A stretch of 64,000 bases of DNA from Shimia haliotis. GTDB taxonomy: Bacteria > Pseudomonadota > Alphaproteobacteria > Rhodobacterales > Rhodobacteraceae. Location: NCBI RefSeq assembly GCF_900114415.1, contig NZ_FOSZ01000001.1:806001-870000 (forward strand), given 5' to 3'. Made by a program: the position numbers and the translations under genes. The number at the start of each line of letters is the position of its first letter. Position 1 is the first letter of the stretch. This document shows positions 1 through 10,512 of the stretch, in pieces. Below the pieces are notes generated by a model. It made no database searches. It worked only from the letters and a program-made list of their open reading frames with translations, and had not been told where the DNA came from.

Positions 1-2316
1 GATGATCGAAAGATCCCGCACCCCCGAAAGGCTCAATTGCAGCGTCCGTGGAATAGGAGTCGCCGTGAGCGTCAAAACATGCACATCCGAGCGCATCTGT
101 TTCAATCGCTCTTTATGGGACACGCCGAAATGCTGCTCTTCGTCAATGACCAGCAGTCCGAGGTTCTTGAACCTGATGCCCTTTGCCAAAAGCGCATGTG
201 TGCCAATCACAATATCAACCGTGCCCCGCGCCAAACCATCGCGGGTTTTGTCCGCTTCTTTGGCGCCGACAAAACGTGACAAGCTCCTGACTTCCAAGGG
301 GAAACCACGGAACCGTTCTGCAAATCCCTTGGCGTGCTGGCGTGCCAAAAGCGTGGTTGGCGCAATCACGGCAACCTGTTGGCCCGACATCGCAGCGACA
401 AAGGCCGCGCGCATGGCCACTTCGGTTTTGCCAAAGCCGACATCACCACAAATCAGCCGGTCCATCGGCCGTCCCGATGACAAATCGCCAATCACGTCCT
501 CAATCGCGCGCAGCTGATCATCGGTTTCCTGATACGGGAACCGTGCCGAGAACTCTTCCCAAGCATGGTGCTGCGCCTCAAGAACCGGAGCCGAACGCAG
601 TTCGCGCTCCGCGGCAACGCGGATCAACCGATCCGCCATCTCGCGGATGCGTTCCTTCAACTTGGCCTTTTTCGCCTGCCAAGCCCCACCGCCAAGACGA
701 TCGAGAAGCCCCTCGTCATGGCCATATTTCGACAACAGCTCGATGTTCTCAACCGGCAGGTAAAGCTTTGATTTTTCAGCGTATTCCAAAAGAATACACT
801 CATGCGCCGCGCCCGCGGCTGTGACAACTTCAAGCCCGATAAACCGCCCGATCCCGTGATCTACATGCACCACAAGATCTCCGGGGCTCAGCGACTGCGT
901 TTCAGTCAGGAAGTTTTCCGCCCGCCGTTTCTTGCGCGGCGCGCGTATCAAACGGTCTCCCAGAACATCCTGCTCCGAGATCACGGTCATTCCATCGGTT
1001 TCAAACCCGTGTTCAAGCGACCAAACCGCAAGAAACAAACCGGATTTCCCGATCCGGCTGGCATCCCCAACAGGAATGGTCTCGGCCAGACCTTCGTCTT
1101 CGATCAATCCGCTCAGACGCTCCCGCGCGCCTTCCGAGTAGCTTGCGACAACCACGGGGCCAAGCGCCAGTTTTGCGCGAATATGGTCAGCCAAGACACT
1201 GAACAGGCTGACATTTTCCAACTGGCGCTCGGGTGAAAAATTGCGCCCGATCCGCCCGCCCGCATCAATAGCACCGGGTCCGGAGGCCTGTGGCAACGGC
1301 TTGAAATTCAACAGCCGACGACCGGCAACCTCCGCCTCCCAAGCGGCGTCATCCAGATAAAGCAATTGCGGCGACACAGGTTTGTAAACCGTGTCCATCC
1401 GACTTTTCTGGCTCATGGCATGTTTGCGGGTTTCGTATTGATCCGCCACCGCGTCCCAGCGCGACAAACGCACCGCATCTGATTGATCATCAAGGGAAAT
1501 TGCCGCATCTGGTAGATAGTCAAACAGCGTTTCCAGCCGCTCGTGAAAGAACGGCAGCCAATGCTCGACACCCTGATGTTTGCGCCCCGCACTGACCGCC
1601 TCGTAAAGCGGATCATCCGTACCGGCCGCGCCAAATTCGATCCGATAGTTTTGCCGAAAACGCGTGATCGCTGCCTCATCCAGAATGATCTCACTCACTG
1701 GCGCCAACTCGATCCGGTCAAGCTTTTCAGTAGTGCGCTGGGTCGCAGGATCAAACCTCCGCGCCCCATCCAAAACATCGCCAAAGAGATCAAGCCGCAC
1801 AGGGCCGCTGTCCCCCGGAGGGAAGATATCAATGATGCCGCCACGCACAGCGTAATCCCCTGGCTCCATAACCGTCGGAGATTGAACAAAACCCATGCGA
1901 ACCAAGAACTTGCGCAGGGCCTCTTCGTCTATTCGGCCATCGACCTGCGCCTTGAACGCCGCTTCTTTCAGCAACTCCCGCGCAGGGACGCGTTGCGTTG
2001 CCGCGTTCAATGTTGTCAGCAATACAAACCGCGACGGCATGTCATGAACAAGTGCCGCCAGCGTCGCCATCCGCGTCGCGGATATGTCCGCATTTGGCGA
2101 CACCCGATCATACGGCAGGCAATCCCATCCCGGAAATGTCACCACAGGCATGTCGGGCTGGAAGAAAGCCAAAGCCGCCCTCATCGCCGCCAGCCGCTTA
2201 TCATCGCGTGCCACATGAATGACAGGCGCGCCGGATTTGGCGACCTCATCCAGGATCAGTTTGGCGTCATAGCCTTCGGGCGCACCGCCCACCAGAATGT
2301 GTTGCGTATCACGCAT
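1..2316 (-). CDS. mfd: Transcription-repair coupling factor Mfd (partial, C-terminus beyond left edge)
   Basis: Mfd is the cytoplasmic ATP-dependent translocase that removes RNA polymerase stalled at DNA lesions and recruits UvrA. About 772 N-terminal residues are visible of a family length near 1150. The N-terminal UvrB-like module is followed by an RNAP-interaction region (PGDLVVHVDHGIGRF) and the first helicase lobe with Walker A (GDVGFGKTEVAMRAA), the DEEQ box (VIDEEQHFGVSHKERL) and motif III-like LTATPIPRTLQ. The frame is open to position 1, so the gene continues off the window. The start is the ATG at 2316 (MRDTQHILVGG); an in-frame TGA lies a few codons upstream. It lies 32 bp downstream of the small membrane-protein gene on the same strand. 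Identity is secure. Confidence 0.96.
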   Translation of the reverse strand, partial: MRDTQHILVGGAPEGYDAKLILDEVAKSGAPVIHVARDDKRLAAMRAALAFFQPDMPVVTFPGWDCLPYDRVSPNADISATRMATLAALVHDMPSRFVLLTTLNAATQRVPARELLKEAAFKAQVDGRIDEEALRKFLVRMGFVQSPTVMEPGDYAVRGGIIDIFPPGDSGPVRLDLFGDVLDGARRFDPATQRTTEKLDRIELAPVSEIILDEAAITRFRQNYRIEFGAAGTDDPLYEAVSAGRKHQGVEHWLPFFHERLETLFDYLPDAAISLDDQSDAVRLSRWDAVADQYETRKHAMSQKSRMDTVYKPVSPQLLYLDDAAWEAEVAGRRLLNFKPLPQASGPGAIDAGGRIGRNFSPERQLENVSLFSVLADHIRAKLALGPVVVASYSEGARERLSGLIEDEGLAETIPVGDASRIGKSGLFLAVWSLEHGFETDGMTVISEQDVLGDRLIRAPRKKRRAENFLTETQSLSPGDLVVHVDHGIGRFIGLEVVTAAGAAHECILLEYAEKSKLYLPVENIELLSKYGHDEGLLDRLGGGAWQAKKAKLKERIREMADRLIRVAAERELRSAPVLEAQHHAWEEFSARFPYQETDDQLRAIEDVIGDLSSGRPMDRLICGDVGFGKTEVAMRAAFVAAMSGQQVAVIAPTTLLARQHAKGFAERFRGFPLEVRSLSRFVGAKEADKTRDGLARGTVDIVIGTHALLAKGIRFKNLGLLVIDEEQHFGVSHKERLKQMRSDVHVLTLTATPIPRTLQLSLSGVRDLSII

Positions 2317-2348
2317 AGTTACATCGTCCGCTCATAACCGCGCAGGGA

Positions 2349-2873
2349 TCACCCAAGCGGCGAAATGGAAAAGTTCTGATACATGCCCCAAAGCGAGGTC
2401 ACGAAGATCGACAGCATGCCGATTAGTTGCACCCAGAACCTGTGCCGTCCAAGGCGACGTCTCAGGTCATCACCGACACAGCTTTCGGCCTGAATAATCC
2501 GCGCCGTGCGCACGCTCATCGCCCCCACCAGCGTCATCGGGCCAAGGATCAGGAATACAGCCTGTGCAAATTCAACGGCATAGAAAAATCCCAATCCAAT
2601 CAAAAGGGTATGCACAAAGAACGACAACAGGATCAACCAAACGCCAGACACATCCGCAATGTGCAAAATACGATTGGAGTTGATGCGGACAAGATCGGTC
2701 AAATCCTGTTCGGACTGGCCGCCCACCCGACGGGCACGCAACACGGTGTCCCAAGGCACACCCAAGACCCAATGGCTGGCACTTGACCAGGCCACGGCCA
2801 GCGCAATCCAATACCAAAGATTGGAGAAACTACGCATATCAATGAGTTCGAAAACTGTCTGGCTCAGGTCCAA
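2349..2873 (-). CDS. Small integral membrane protein (Rhodobacteraceae 'component of SufBCD complex' family)
   Basis: A 174-residue protein with about four hydrophobic segments, including LWYWIALAVAWSSASHWVLG and two further clusters near the middle and C-terminus. From memory this resembles proteins annotated as 'component of SufBCD complex' next to mfd in roseobacters; that name has little functional support and nothing here shows an Fe-S role. I chose the TTG at 2873 (LDLSQTVFELIDMRS) because family members begin with a similar acidic segment. An ATG at 2838 (MRSFSNLWYW) is the alternative, and the open frame continues upstream to 2972. It is co-directional with mfd, 32 bp away, probably one transcript. 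Divergent from hemB. Confidence 0.7.
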   Translation of the reverse strand: MDLSQTVFELIDMRSFSNLWYWIALAVAWSSASHWVLGVPWDTVLRARRVGGQSEQDLTDLVRINSNRILHIADVSGVWLILLSFFVHTLLIGLGFFYAVEFAQAVFLILGPMTLVGAMSVRTARIIQAESCVGDDLRRRLGRHRFWVQLIGMLSIFVTSLWGMYQNFSISPLG

Positions 2874-2967
2874 GGTACGTCTGCCTGTAAAGATTTCTAA
2901 ACGACATACCGCGACAGTGCGGTAATTCCTAGCCCTTGAGGTGAGCGAATTTCCATGGCACCTCTGA

Positions 2968-3993
<1,026 letters not shown>

Positions 3994-4103
3994 TCCGCGC
4001 ATCCTCAGCCAAAGGGTGACAACCAACGCCTCAAAAGCTATACTAACCCCAATCCGGACAAACCGGCGGTATCAAAAAAACAACATCAATACAGGCAAAA
4101 GAC

Positions 4104-4664
4104 ATGACAAATCTCACACGACGCGGCTTCGCGCTCACTGGCATTGCTGCAGCAAGCATGACAGCCGCTTGCGGAAATGGCGTTGGCTCAAATGGCGGTG
4201 CGGAAATCGACGCCCGCGTCGATTCAACGCTGAACTTCCTTTATTCCAACTATCCCAACACCACCGATCTGCGCGACAAGGCCGCGGGTATTCTGGTGAT
4301 GCCTGTTGTGACCGAAGCAGGCTTTGGCTTCGGCGGGGGCTACGGACAGGGTGCGCTTCGCATCAACGATGTGACGGTTGACTACTATTCCGCCGCCAAA
4401 GGAAGCTTTGGCCTGCAAATCGGCGCACAACAGCACGCTCATGTGATGTTTTTCATGACAGAAGCTGCGCTGACCGAATTCCGCCGGTCCACAGGCTGGG
4501 CCGCGGGCGCAGGTGTCGAGTATGTGGTCGCCAACGAAGGCGGCAACATCAGCGCGGACACCACCAACCTTTTGGCGCCTGTGATCGCTGTGATCTTCGC
4601 ACAGGCCGGATTGAAAGTCGGAGCGACCTTGGAAGGCATCAAATACAGCCGCATCATCCCCTGA
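4104..4664 (+). CDS. SYLF/YSC84-domain lipoprotein
   Basis: 186 residues. The N-terminus combines a twin-arginine-like start (TRRGFALTG) with a hydrophobic stretch and a lipobox ending TAAC, so it is probably an exported lipoprotein. The mature part matches the SYLF (YSC84) domain: helical start, then AAGILVMPVVTEAGFGFG, a glycine-rich GYGQGALRI segment and SFGLQIGAQQ. SYLF domains bind lipid in eukaryotes; the bacterial role is not settled. It sits between hemB and a hydrolase on the same strand, with 110 bp after hemB and only 7 bp before the next start, which suggests co-transcription with the hydrolase. Confidence 0.88.
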   Translation: MTNLTRRGFALTGIAAASMTAACGNGVGSNGGAEIDARVDSTLNFLYSNYPNTTDLRDKAAGILVMPVVTEAGFGFGGGYGQGALRINDVTVDYYSAAKGSFGLQIGAQQHAHVMFFMTEAALTEFRRSTGWAAGAGVEYVVANEGGNISADTTNLLAPVIAVIFAQAGLKVGATLEGIKYSRIIP

Positions 4665-4671
4665 TCCGCTG

Positions 4672-5475
4672 GTGCGGACCCACGAGAATATCGTCTACCT
4701 CGAGCGCCACGGCACGCCGCTGGCGCTCGATCTCTTTCTGCCCGATGGTCCGGCAACCGGCACGGTCATTCACGCCCACGGCGGCGGTTTTTTCAAAGGT
4801 GGGCGCAAAGGGGAACGCACCACGCGCCTTGCAGAGAAACTGACCGGCGAAGGTCTCGCAATGGCCGCGGTGTCCTACCGGCTGGGCACGCCGATGCAGG
4901 CGCTGGATGCCCCGACCCGCCGGGCCGTCAAATTCAACCGTCAAAGGACGCAAGAGGCTGGTATCAGCATAGCAAATCGCCTCACGGGGAGTGCCTTCGA
5001 AGCAGCGCGGCAAGATATCGGCACGGCGATGAAGTACATTAAGAACAACACTGAACGCTTTGATATAAAACAAAATAAAACGGCCATAATGGGGATTTCC
5101 GCAGGCGGCATAGCCGGCCTTGCTTTGGCCTATCCGTCCCAAAACCTGCCTGTTTGCCCGCGTCCTGATGCCGTCATCGCGCTCGGGGCTGCCCTTATGC
5201 AACCATGGGCTCTTTCACACGACGGTCCGCATGGCATGTTGATCCACAGCCACTACGACAGGGTTATTTCGCCGGACAACACGCCGCTTGCAAAACAGGC
5301 CGCAGAACAAGCCAACGCTCCGCTTTTGGTGCTCACCTGCGCGCGTAAGGGCCACAATGCACCAACGCAGGCTCTTTTGGAGGATGACGCCCCAGACGGG
5401 ACGCCATATTGGTCATTTATGCTTGATATCTTCCGGCAGGCAGAATTACTCAGCCCATCGCCCGCAGGCGCTTGA
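4672..5475 (+). CDS. Alpha/beta hydrolase (esterase/lipase-like)
   Basis: 267 residues from a GTG start 7 bp after the SYLF gene. It has the HGGGFF oxyanion-hole motif near residue 42, the nucleophile elbow GISAGG (Ser near 146) and a late acid/His region (LVLTCARKGHNAP), giving an HSL/BD-FAE-like esterase pattern. No signal peptide is evident, so it is probably cytoplasmic. The substrate cannot be read from the sequence. The middle of the gene (about 4930-5100) is less GC-rich than its flanks (e.g. KYIKNNTERFDIKQNKTA). The 3' end overlaps the convergent dehydrogenase gene by 26 bp. Confidence 0.8.
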   Translation: MRTHENIVYLERHGTPLALDLFLPDGPATGTVIHAHGGGFFKGGRKGERTTRLAEKLTGEGLAMAAVSYRLGTPMQALDAPTRRAVKFNRQRTQEAGISIANRLTGSAFEAARQDIGTAMKYIKNNTERFDIKQNKTAIMGISAGGIAGLALAYPSQNLPVCPRPDAVIALGAALMQPWALSHDGPHGMLIHSHYDRVISPDNTPLAKQAAEQANAPLLVLTCARKGHNAPTQALLEDDAPDGTPYWSFMLDIFRQAELLSPSPAGA

Positions 5476-6322
5476 TCAGGCTGGATGTGTCCCAACGCCC
5501 GCCGCCCAGCTTTTGCACATCCTTGTAGAATTGATCCACAAGAGCCGTCACCGGCAGGGACGCGCCAACTTCGTCCGCGGTGTCCAGACAAATGCCCAAA
5601 TCCTTGCGCATCCAGTCCACTGCGAAACCGTGTTCGAATTCATCGTCGATCATTGTCTCGTAGCGGTTTTGCATCTGCCAGCTTCCGGCCGCACCGCCGG
5701 CAATCACCTCAACAACGGCGCGTCCGTCAAGTCCGGCTTTCTCGGCGAAATGCAGGCCCTCGCTGAGACCCTGAACCAGACCCGCGATGCAGATCTGATT
5801 GACCATTTTGGTCAACTGTCCCGCCCCGCTCGCGCCCAGCCGTTTGATAGACCGACCATAAGACTGCATGATCGGCTCAGCCGCGTCATAGCTTGCCTGA
5901 TCCCCGCCGCACATGATCGACAGAACGCCATTTTCTGCCCCCGCCTGACCGCCGGATACAGGCCCATCCACAAAGGAAATCCCTTGTGCCTTGCTGGCAT
6001 CATACATCTCCGCAGTCACCTTGGCGGAAACCGTTGTGTGGTCGACAAAAATTGTGCCCTCTGCCATGCCCTCAAACGCGCCGTTTTCGCCAACACAAAC
6101 CTGACGCAAATCATCGTCATTGCCGACACAGCACATCACAAAGTCCGCGCCACTGGCCGCATCCTTCGGGGTCGCCGCAAAGCGACCTCCGTGCTCCGTG
6201 GCCCAGGCCTCGGCCTTGGCGGTTGTGCGGTTATAAACGCAAACGTCATGTCCGGCCTTCACAAGGTGGCCGGCCATCGGATACCCCATGACTCCAAGCC
6301 CCAAAAATGCAACTTTTGCCAT
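5450..6322 (-). CDS. NAD(P)-dependent beta-hydroxyacid dehydrogenase (3-hydroxyisobutyrate dehydrogenase family)
   Basis: 290 residues. The Rossmann fingerprint FLGLGVMGYPMAGHL lies at the N-terminus, followed by the substrate-binding motif DGPVSGGQAGAENG and the catalytic Lys region QLTKMVNQI, then the all-helical C-terminal domain. Family members oxidise 3-hydroxyisobutyrate, tartronate semialdehyde, glyoxylate or succinic semialdehyde; the substrate is not decidable here. The start ATG at 6322 follows GGGGAAAGCAG. A long open frame continues upstream to 7027 but is antisense to the acylase gene. Convergent overlap with the alpha/beta hydrolase. Confidence 0.92.
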   Translation of the reverse strand: MAKVAFLGLGVMGYPMAGHLVKAGHDVCVYNRTTAKAEAWATEHGGRFAATPKDAASGADFVMCCVGNDDDLRQVCVGENGAFEGMAEGTIFVDHTTVSAKVTAEMYDASKAQGISFVDGPVSGGQAGAENGVLSIMCGGDQASYDAAEPIMQSYGRSIKRLGASGAGQLTKMVNQICIAGLVQGLSEGLHFAEKAGLDGRAVVEVIAGGAAGSWQMQNRYETMIDDEFEHGFAVDWMRKDLGICLDTADEVGASLPVTALVDQFYKDVQKLGGGRWDTSSLIKRLRAMG

Positions 6323-6403
6323 CTGCTTTCCCCTCAATCTCATTCGTCGTAATACTTGTCTCGCCTGACCGGCAAAATGGCAAGTCAATATCCGGAACCC
6401 GTA

Positions 6404-8872
6404 ATGACGCTTTTGATTCAATGGCTTTTGCGCATCGCAAGCGCGCTGGTGATTCTGAGCGTCTGTGCCGTGATCTTTATTTACTACCTCGCATCTCGGT
6501 CCCTGCCGGACTACGACAAGATTTTGCAAACCAGCGCTGTTTCGGCCTCGGTGGACATTGTGCGCGACAACGCAAATGTCCCGCATATTTTCGGCGAGAC
6601 CGATCAGGACGTGTTTTTTGCACTTGGATACGCCCACGCACAGGACCGTCTGTGGCAGATGATTATGCTGCGTCGCACGGTACAGGGGCGCCTGTCCGAA
6701 GCTTTGGGCACACAGACACTTGAAACCGACACGCTGATGCGCCGCCTCGATCTGGCAGGGCACGCCCGCGCGTCTGTTTCCGCTCAAGATGCCGGCACGC
6801 TCGTTGCGCTCAAGGCATACGCCAACGGCGTCAACACCCGCATTGATGAAATCAACCTGAACGCCCTTGGCCGCGGCGCACCGGAACTCTTTATGTTCCC
6901 GCAATCCATCGCGCCGTGGGTGCCCGCAGACAGCATTGGCATCCAGAAACTTATGGCCCTTCAAATGACCGGCCATTTGGAAAACGAGGTCTTGCGCGCC
7001 CGCGTGTCTCTTGCGCTGAGCGATCAAAAACGGTTGGACGACATTCTGCCGCTTGCACCTGGCACCGGTGTGGCCGCCCTGCCCGAATATGCCGCGCTGA
7101 TGCCGGACATGCCGCGCTACGCGGCCAGCGACACTGCGCCTCTCTCTCCGCTTTCTCCTTTCCCGCGCTATGGTATGGCGGGCGCCTCAAACGCTTGGGC
7201 CGCCGCCACGTCCCGCAGCGCCTCTGGCGGCACGCTGCTCGCGAGTGACCCGCACCTTGGCCTGTCCGCCCCTGCGATTTGGTATCTTGCCCGCATGGAG
7301 CTTCAGACCGGAGGCGTGATCGGCGGCACCATCCCCGGCATTCCCGCCATCATCACCGGCCGCAGCGACGCTCTCGGCTGGGGGCTGACCGCGGCCCATG
7401 CTGATGATCAGGATCTCTTCATCGAAGAACTCAATCCTGACAACTCCCAAGAGTACCGGACGCCTAATGGGTTCGCACCGTTCAAGACCCGAAAGTCGAT
7501 CATTTCGATCAAAGACGCCGCACCTGTGACGGTCACACTGAGCTGGACCGAAAACGGGCCCGTGCTGCCCGGAAGCTTGTACAACATCGCGGCGGTGACA
7601 CCGCCGGGACACGTCGCGGCCTTGGGCTGGACCGCTCTAAGCGACAAAGACACTTCCCTGTCGGCCATCATGGGGTTGATGCGCGCCCGCACCATTGGCG
7701 CGGCGGTAGCCTCAACAGAATCCCACATCGCCCCCGTTTTGAACCTAACGTTGGCGGATAAGGAAAACATCGCCCTCAAGGTCATCGGAAAGTTGCCCCG
7801 CCGCGACGCCAAGCACCAATCCAAGGGCCGACTTCCCAGCTTGGGCTGGCGCACCGAAAATCGTTGGCAAGGCACGTTCCCTTATCCGACCAATCCGGGA
7901 TTTGTCTCTCCGCTGGGTGGCATTGTCGGCAACACCAACAACAAAGTCGTCGATCGCCCCTTCCCGCTACATATGTCCTATGTCTGGGGAGACAGTCAGC
8001 GTGTCGAACGCTGGCGCCGCCTCATGCAGGCCCGAGAGGTTCACACCCGCGACAGCTTTGTTGAGGCGCAGCTTGATACGGTGTCCTATACCGCCCGCGC
8101 TTTGCTGCCTCTTGTGGGGGCCGACCTCTGGTTCACCTCAGAAGCCGCGCCCGACGGCACCCGCGAACGTCAGCGCCAAAGGGCCCTGACGCTTTTGTCG
8201 GAATGGAACGGCGAGATGAACGAACATCTTCCCGAACCCCTGCTTTTTGCGGCGTGGATGCGGGCGTTGCAGGATCGACTGATCCGCGACCAGATCGGGC
8301 CGCTTGCGGACAGCTTCACCCATGTTGATCCGGTCTTTATCGAACGCGTATTCCGCGACATCGACGGAGCCAGCGCATGGTGCGACGTGCGCCAAAGCGC
8401 GCCGCGCGAAACCTGCGCCGATATGGCCCGTCGGGCGCTGGACGACGCCTTGATCTCTATCGAAGAACGCTATGGCTCCCAGATCGAAGCTTTGCGTTGG
8501 GGCGATGCGCATCAGGCCGTTCACAATCACCAAGTGCTTGGCAACGTGCCGATCTTGCGCTTTTTTGTGAACATTCGCCAATCCACCTCGGGCGGTGACA
8601 ACACCCTGCAACGCGGGCTCACACGCGGCACCGGTCCGCGTCCCTTTGAAAACGTGCATGCCGCGGGCTATCGCGGGGTATATGATTTTGCAGATCCCGA
8701 CAGCTCGGTCTTTATCATTTCAACCGGCCAGTCCGGCCATTTTCTGTCGCGATTTTATGACGATCTGGCGCAACTCTGGCGACGAGGAGAATACATTCCG
8801 ATGTCACTTGATATCGATCTGGCCCGCGCCGCCGCCGTTGGCGTGACCCGCATTCTACCGCCAGACCGGTAA
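6404..8872 (+). CDS. Penicillin acylase family protein (N-terminal nucleophile hydrolase)
   Basis: 822 residues from the ATG at 6404; in-frame alternatives are ATG 6377 and TTG 6356, and no upstream start has a strong ribosome site. An N-terminal membrane segment (residues about 5-30) precedes a normal alpha region (DNANVPHIFGETDQDVFFALGYAHAQDRLWQM). The precursor cleavage site and new N-terminal nucleophile are visible as MAGASNAWA, with Ser262 heading the beta chain. Downstream are SDPHLGL and GIPAIITGRSDALGWGLT, all typical. The family hydrolyses penicillins, cephalosporins or acyl-homoserine lactones, so acyl-amide hydrolysis in the periplasm is likely; the substrate is inferred only. It ends 2 bp before the convergent hflX. 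Confidence 0.9.
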   Translation: MTLLIQWLLRIASALVILSVCAVIFIYYLASRSLPDYDKILQTSAVSASVDIVRDNANVPHIFGETDQDVFFALGYAHAQDRLWQMIMLRRTVQGRLSEALGTQTLETDTLMRRLDLAGHARASVSAQDAGTLVALKAYANGVNTRIDEINLNALGRGAPELFMFPQSIAPWVPADSIGIQKLMALQMTGHLENEVLRARVSLALSDQKRLDDILPLAPGTGVAALPEYAALMPDMPRYAASDTAPLSPLSPFPRYGMAGASNAWAAATSRSASGGTLLASDPHLGLSAPAIWYLARMELQTGGVIGGTIPGIPAIITGRSDALGWGLTAAHADDQDLFIEELNPDNSQEYRTPNGFAPFKTRKSIISIKDAAPVTVTLSWTENGPVLPGSLYNIAAVTPPGHVAALGWTALSDKDTSLSAIMGLMRARTIGAAVASTESHIAPVLNLTLADKENIALKVIGKLPRRDAKHQSKGRLPSLGWRTENRWQGTFPYPTNPGFVSPLGGIVGNTNNKVVDRPFPLHMSYVWGDSQRVERWRRLMQAREVHTRDSFVEAQLDTVSYTARALLPLVGADLWFTSEAAPDGTRERQRQRALTLLSEWNGEMNEHLPEPLLFAAWMRALQDRLIRDQIGPLADSFTHVDPVFIERVFRDIDGASAWCDVRQSAPRETCADMARRALDDALISIEERYGSQIEALRWGDAHQAVHNHQVLGNVPILRFFVNIRQSTSGGDNTLQRGLTRGTGPRPFENVHAAGYRGVYDFADPDSSVFIISTGQSGHFLSRFYDDLAQLWRRGEYIPMSLDIDLARAAAVGVTRILPPDR

Positions 8873-8874
8873 CC

Positions 8875-10149
8875 TCACAGATTTTCGAACTGTCGCGCCT
8901 GTTTCTGCGTCCAATGCACATCAAGAACAAAGCCGTCTTCGGTTTGCTCTTCGTGTTCAATGACGCCTTCCTTAAACAGCCACGCACGCGCTTTGCCTTG
9001 TGCGAAACTCAAGGTCAGCACCTCGCGCGTTTTTTCGGACTGAAGCGCCACCGCGATCGCGTTGTAAAGCGCCTCAAGACCTTCTCCGGTCACGGCAGAT
9101 ACCGCAAGGATCTCATCCTCACGCGATGCCCGCGCCATCACAGCCTCGCGATGGTCGTCCTCCAGTAGGTCAATTTTGTTCCAAACCTCTAGCTGGCGGG
9201 TGTTTTCATCTACGCCGAGGCTTTCTAGGATCGTACGCACGTCTTCGGCCTGATGCTCGGATTCCTCATGCGCAATATCGCGCACATGCAGGATCAGATC
9301 CGCAGCCAGCACCTCTTCCAACGTGGCGCGGAAAGCCGCCACCAATTGCGTTGGCAGATCGCTGATAAAACCCACAGTATCAGACAGGATGACTTCTGGC
9401 CCGTCCGGCAGCTCCACGGACCGCATTGTCGGGTCCAATGTGGCAAAGAGCATGTCCTTGGCCATCACCTCAGCACCGGTCACATGATTGAACAAGGTCG
9501 ATTTGCCCGCGTTGGTGTAGCCTACCAAAGCGACAATCGGGAACGGCACCTTGGCGCGTGCCTTGCGGTGCAGCTCGCGGGTTTTCACCACCTTCGCCAA
9601 CTGACGGCGCAGGCGGACCAACTGATCATCAATCGCGCGACGGTCGGCCTCGATCTGTGTTTCCCCCGGTCCACCGACAAACCCAAGCCCGCCGCGTTGA
9701 CGCTCAAGGTGGGTCCATGCCCGCACCAGTCGTGTGCGTTGATATGACAGTGCTGCCATCTCAACCTGCAACACGCCTTCGCGTGTGCGGGCGCGATCCG
9801 AGAAAATTTCCAAAATCAAACCTGTACGGTCCAAAATCTTGACCTTCCAAGCCTTTTCCAGATTGCGCTGCTGTACAGGGCTGACCGGCCCATCGATCAG
9901 GACCAGCTCCACCTCGTTGGCTTTGAACAGACCGCCAAGTTCTTCAATCTTGCCGGTGCCAAACAAGGTTCCTGGTTGCGCCTTGGACAGGCGCACCACA
10001 TTTGAGCCGACCACTTCAAGGTCAGGCAAGGCCGCCGCAAGCGCAACAGCCTCCTCCAAAGCGGAAGAGGCCTCACGCCGATCATCGGCGCCGGTGATAT
10101 CGGGATGCAGGACCCAAGCGCGGGTAACCTGCGTTTCATGCTCCATCAA
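8875..10149 (-). CDS. hflX: GTPase HflX
   Basis: 424 residues. HflX is a ribosome-associated GTPase that splits stalled ribosomes under stress. The glycine-rich HflX domain ([28 protein letters not shown]) is followed by the linker motif [16 protein letters not shown] and the G domain with G1 GYTNAGKST (residues 210-218), G3 [10 protein letters not shown] and G4 NKID. It overlaps hfq by 4 bp and follows it on the minus strand, the common hfq-hflX pairing. The start is the GAGCATGAAA-region ATG at 10149; the second codon is also ATG. Confidence 0.97.
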   Translation of the reverse strand: MMEHETQVTRAWVLHPDITGADDRREASSALEEAVALAAALPDLEVVGSNVVRLSKAQPGTLFGTGKIEELGGLFKANEVELVLIDGPVSPVQQRNLEKAWKVKILDRTGLILEIFSDRARTREGVLQVEMAALSYQRTRLVRAWTHLERQRGGLGFVGGPGETQIEADRRAIDDQLVRLRRQLAKVVKTRELHRKARAKVPFPIVALVGYTNAGKSTLFNHVTGAEVMAKDMLFATLDPTMRSVELPDGPEVILSDTVGFISDLPTQLVAAFRATLEEVLAADLILHVRDIAHEESEHQAEDVRTILESLGVDENTRQLEVWNKIDLLEDDHREAVMARASREDEILAVSAVTGEGLEALYNAIAVALQSEKTREVLTLSFAQGKARAWLFKEGVIEHEEQTEDGFVLDVHWTQKQARQFENL

Positions 10150-10385
10150 GAGGCGTCTTCACCTTCATAAAGGGAGATAGGCTGAGCAGGCATGATGGTC
10201 GAAATCGCGTGTTTATAGACCAATTGGCTCTGCCCATCTCGGCGCAGCAACACACAAAAATTGTCAAACCAGGTGATAACACCCTGAAGTTTAACACCGT
10301 TGATCAAAAAGATAGTTACCGGAACTTTGGTTTTCCGGACGTGGTTCAAAAATGCGTCTTGGAGATTCTGTCGATCCGAAGCCAT
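10146..10385 (-). CDS. hfq: RNA chaperone Hfq
   Basis: 79 residues, the normal size for alphaproteobacterial Hfq, a hexameric Sm-like protein that pairs small RNAs with mRNAs. Sm1 ([21 protein letters not shown]) is present apart from small variations, and Sm2 ends with the diagnostic YKHAIST. The stop codon overlaps the hflX start by 4 bp. About 127 bp separate it from the upstream trkH stop, room for its own promoter. Confidence 0.98.
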   Translation of the reverse strand: MASDRQNLQDAFLNHVRKTKVPVTIFLINGVKLQGVITWFDNFCVLLRRDGQSQLVYKHAISTIMPAQPISLYEGEDAS

Positions 10386-10512
10386 TGTGCTTGCCTTTGT
10401 TCTTGTGTGTGCGACGGGTGCGGTTAACGAGTGCGCTGCGAGTATGGAGCGCGATTTTACGACTTACCACCCCAAAATTCTAACTTCGGGCAAGCACTTG
10501 GCATGAATCGCA

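Noticed and set aside
5450-7027. 525-codon minus frame covering the dehydrogenase and part of the acylase
   Set aside because: Only the part up to 6322 has dehydrogenase motifs and a start with a ribosome site; the rest is antisense to the acylase.
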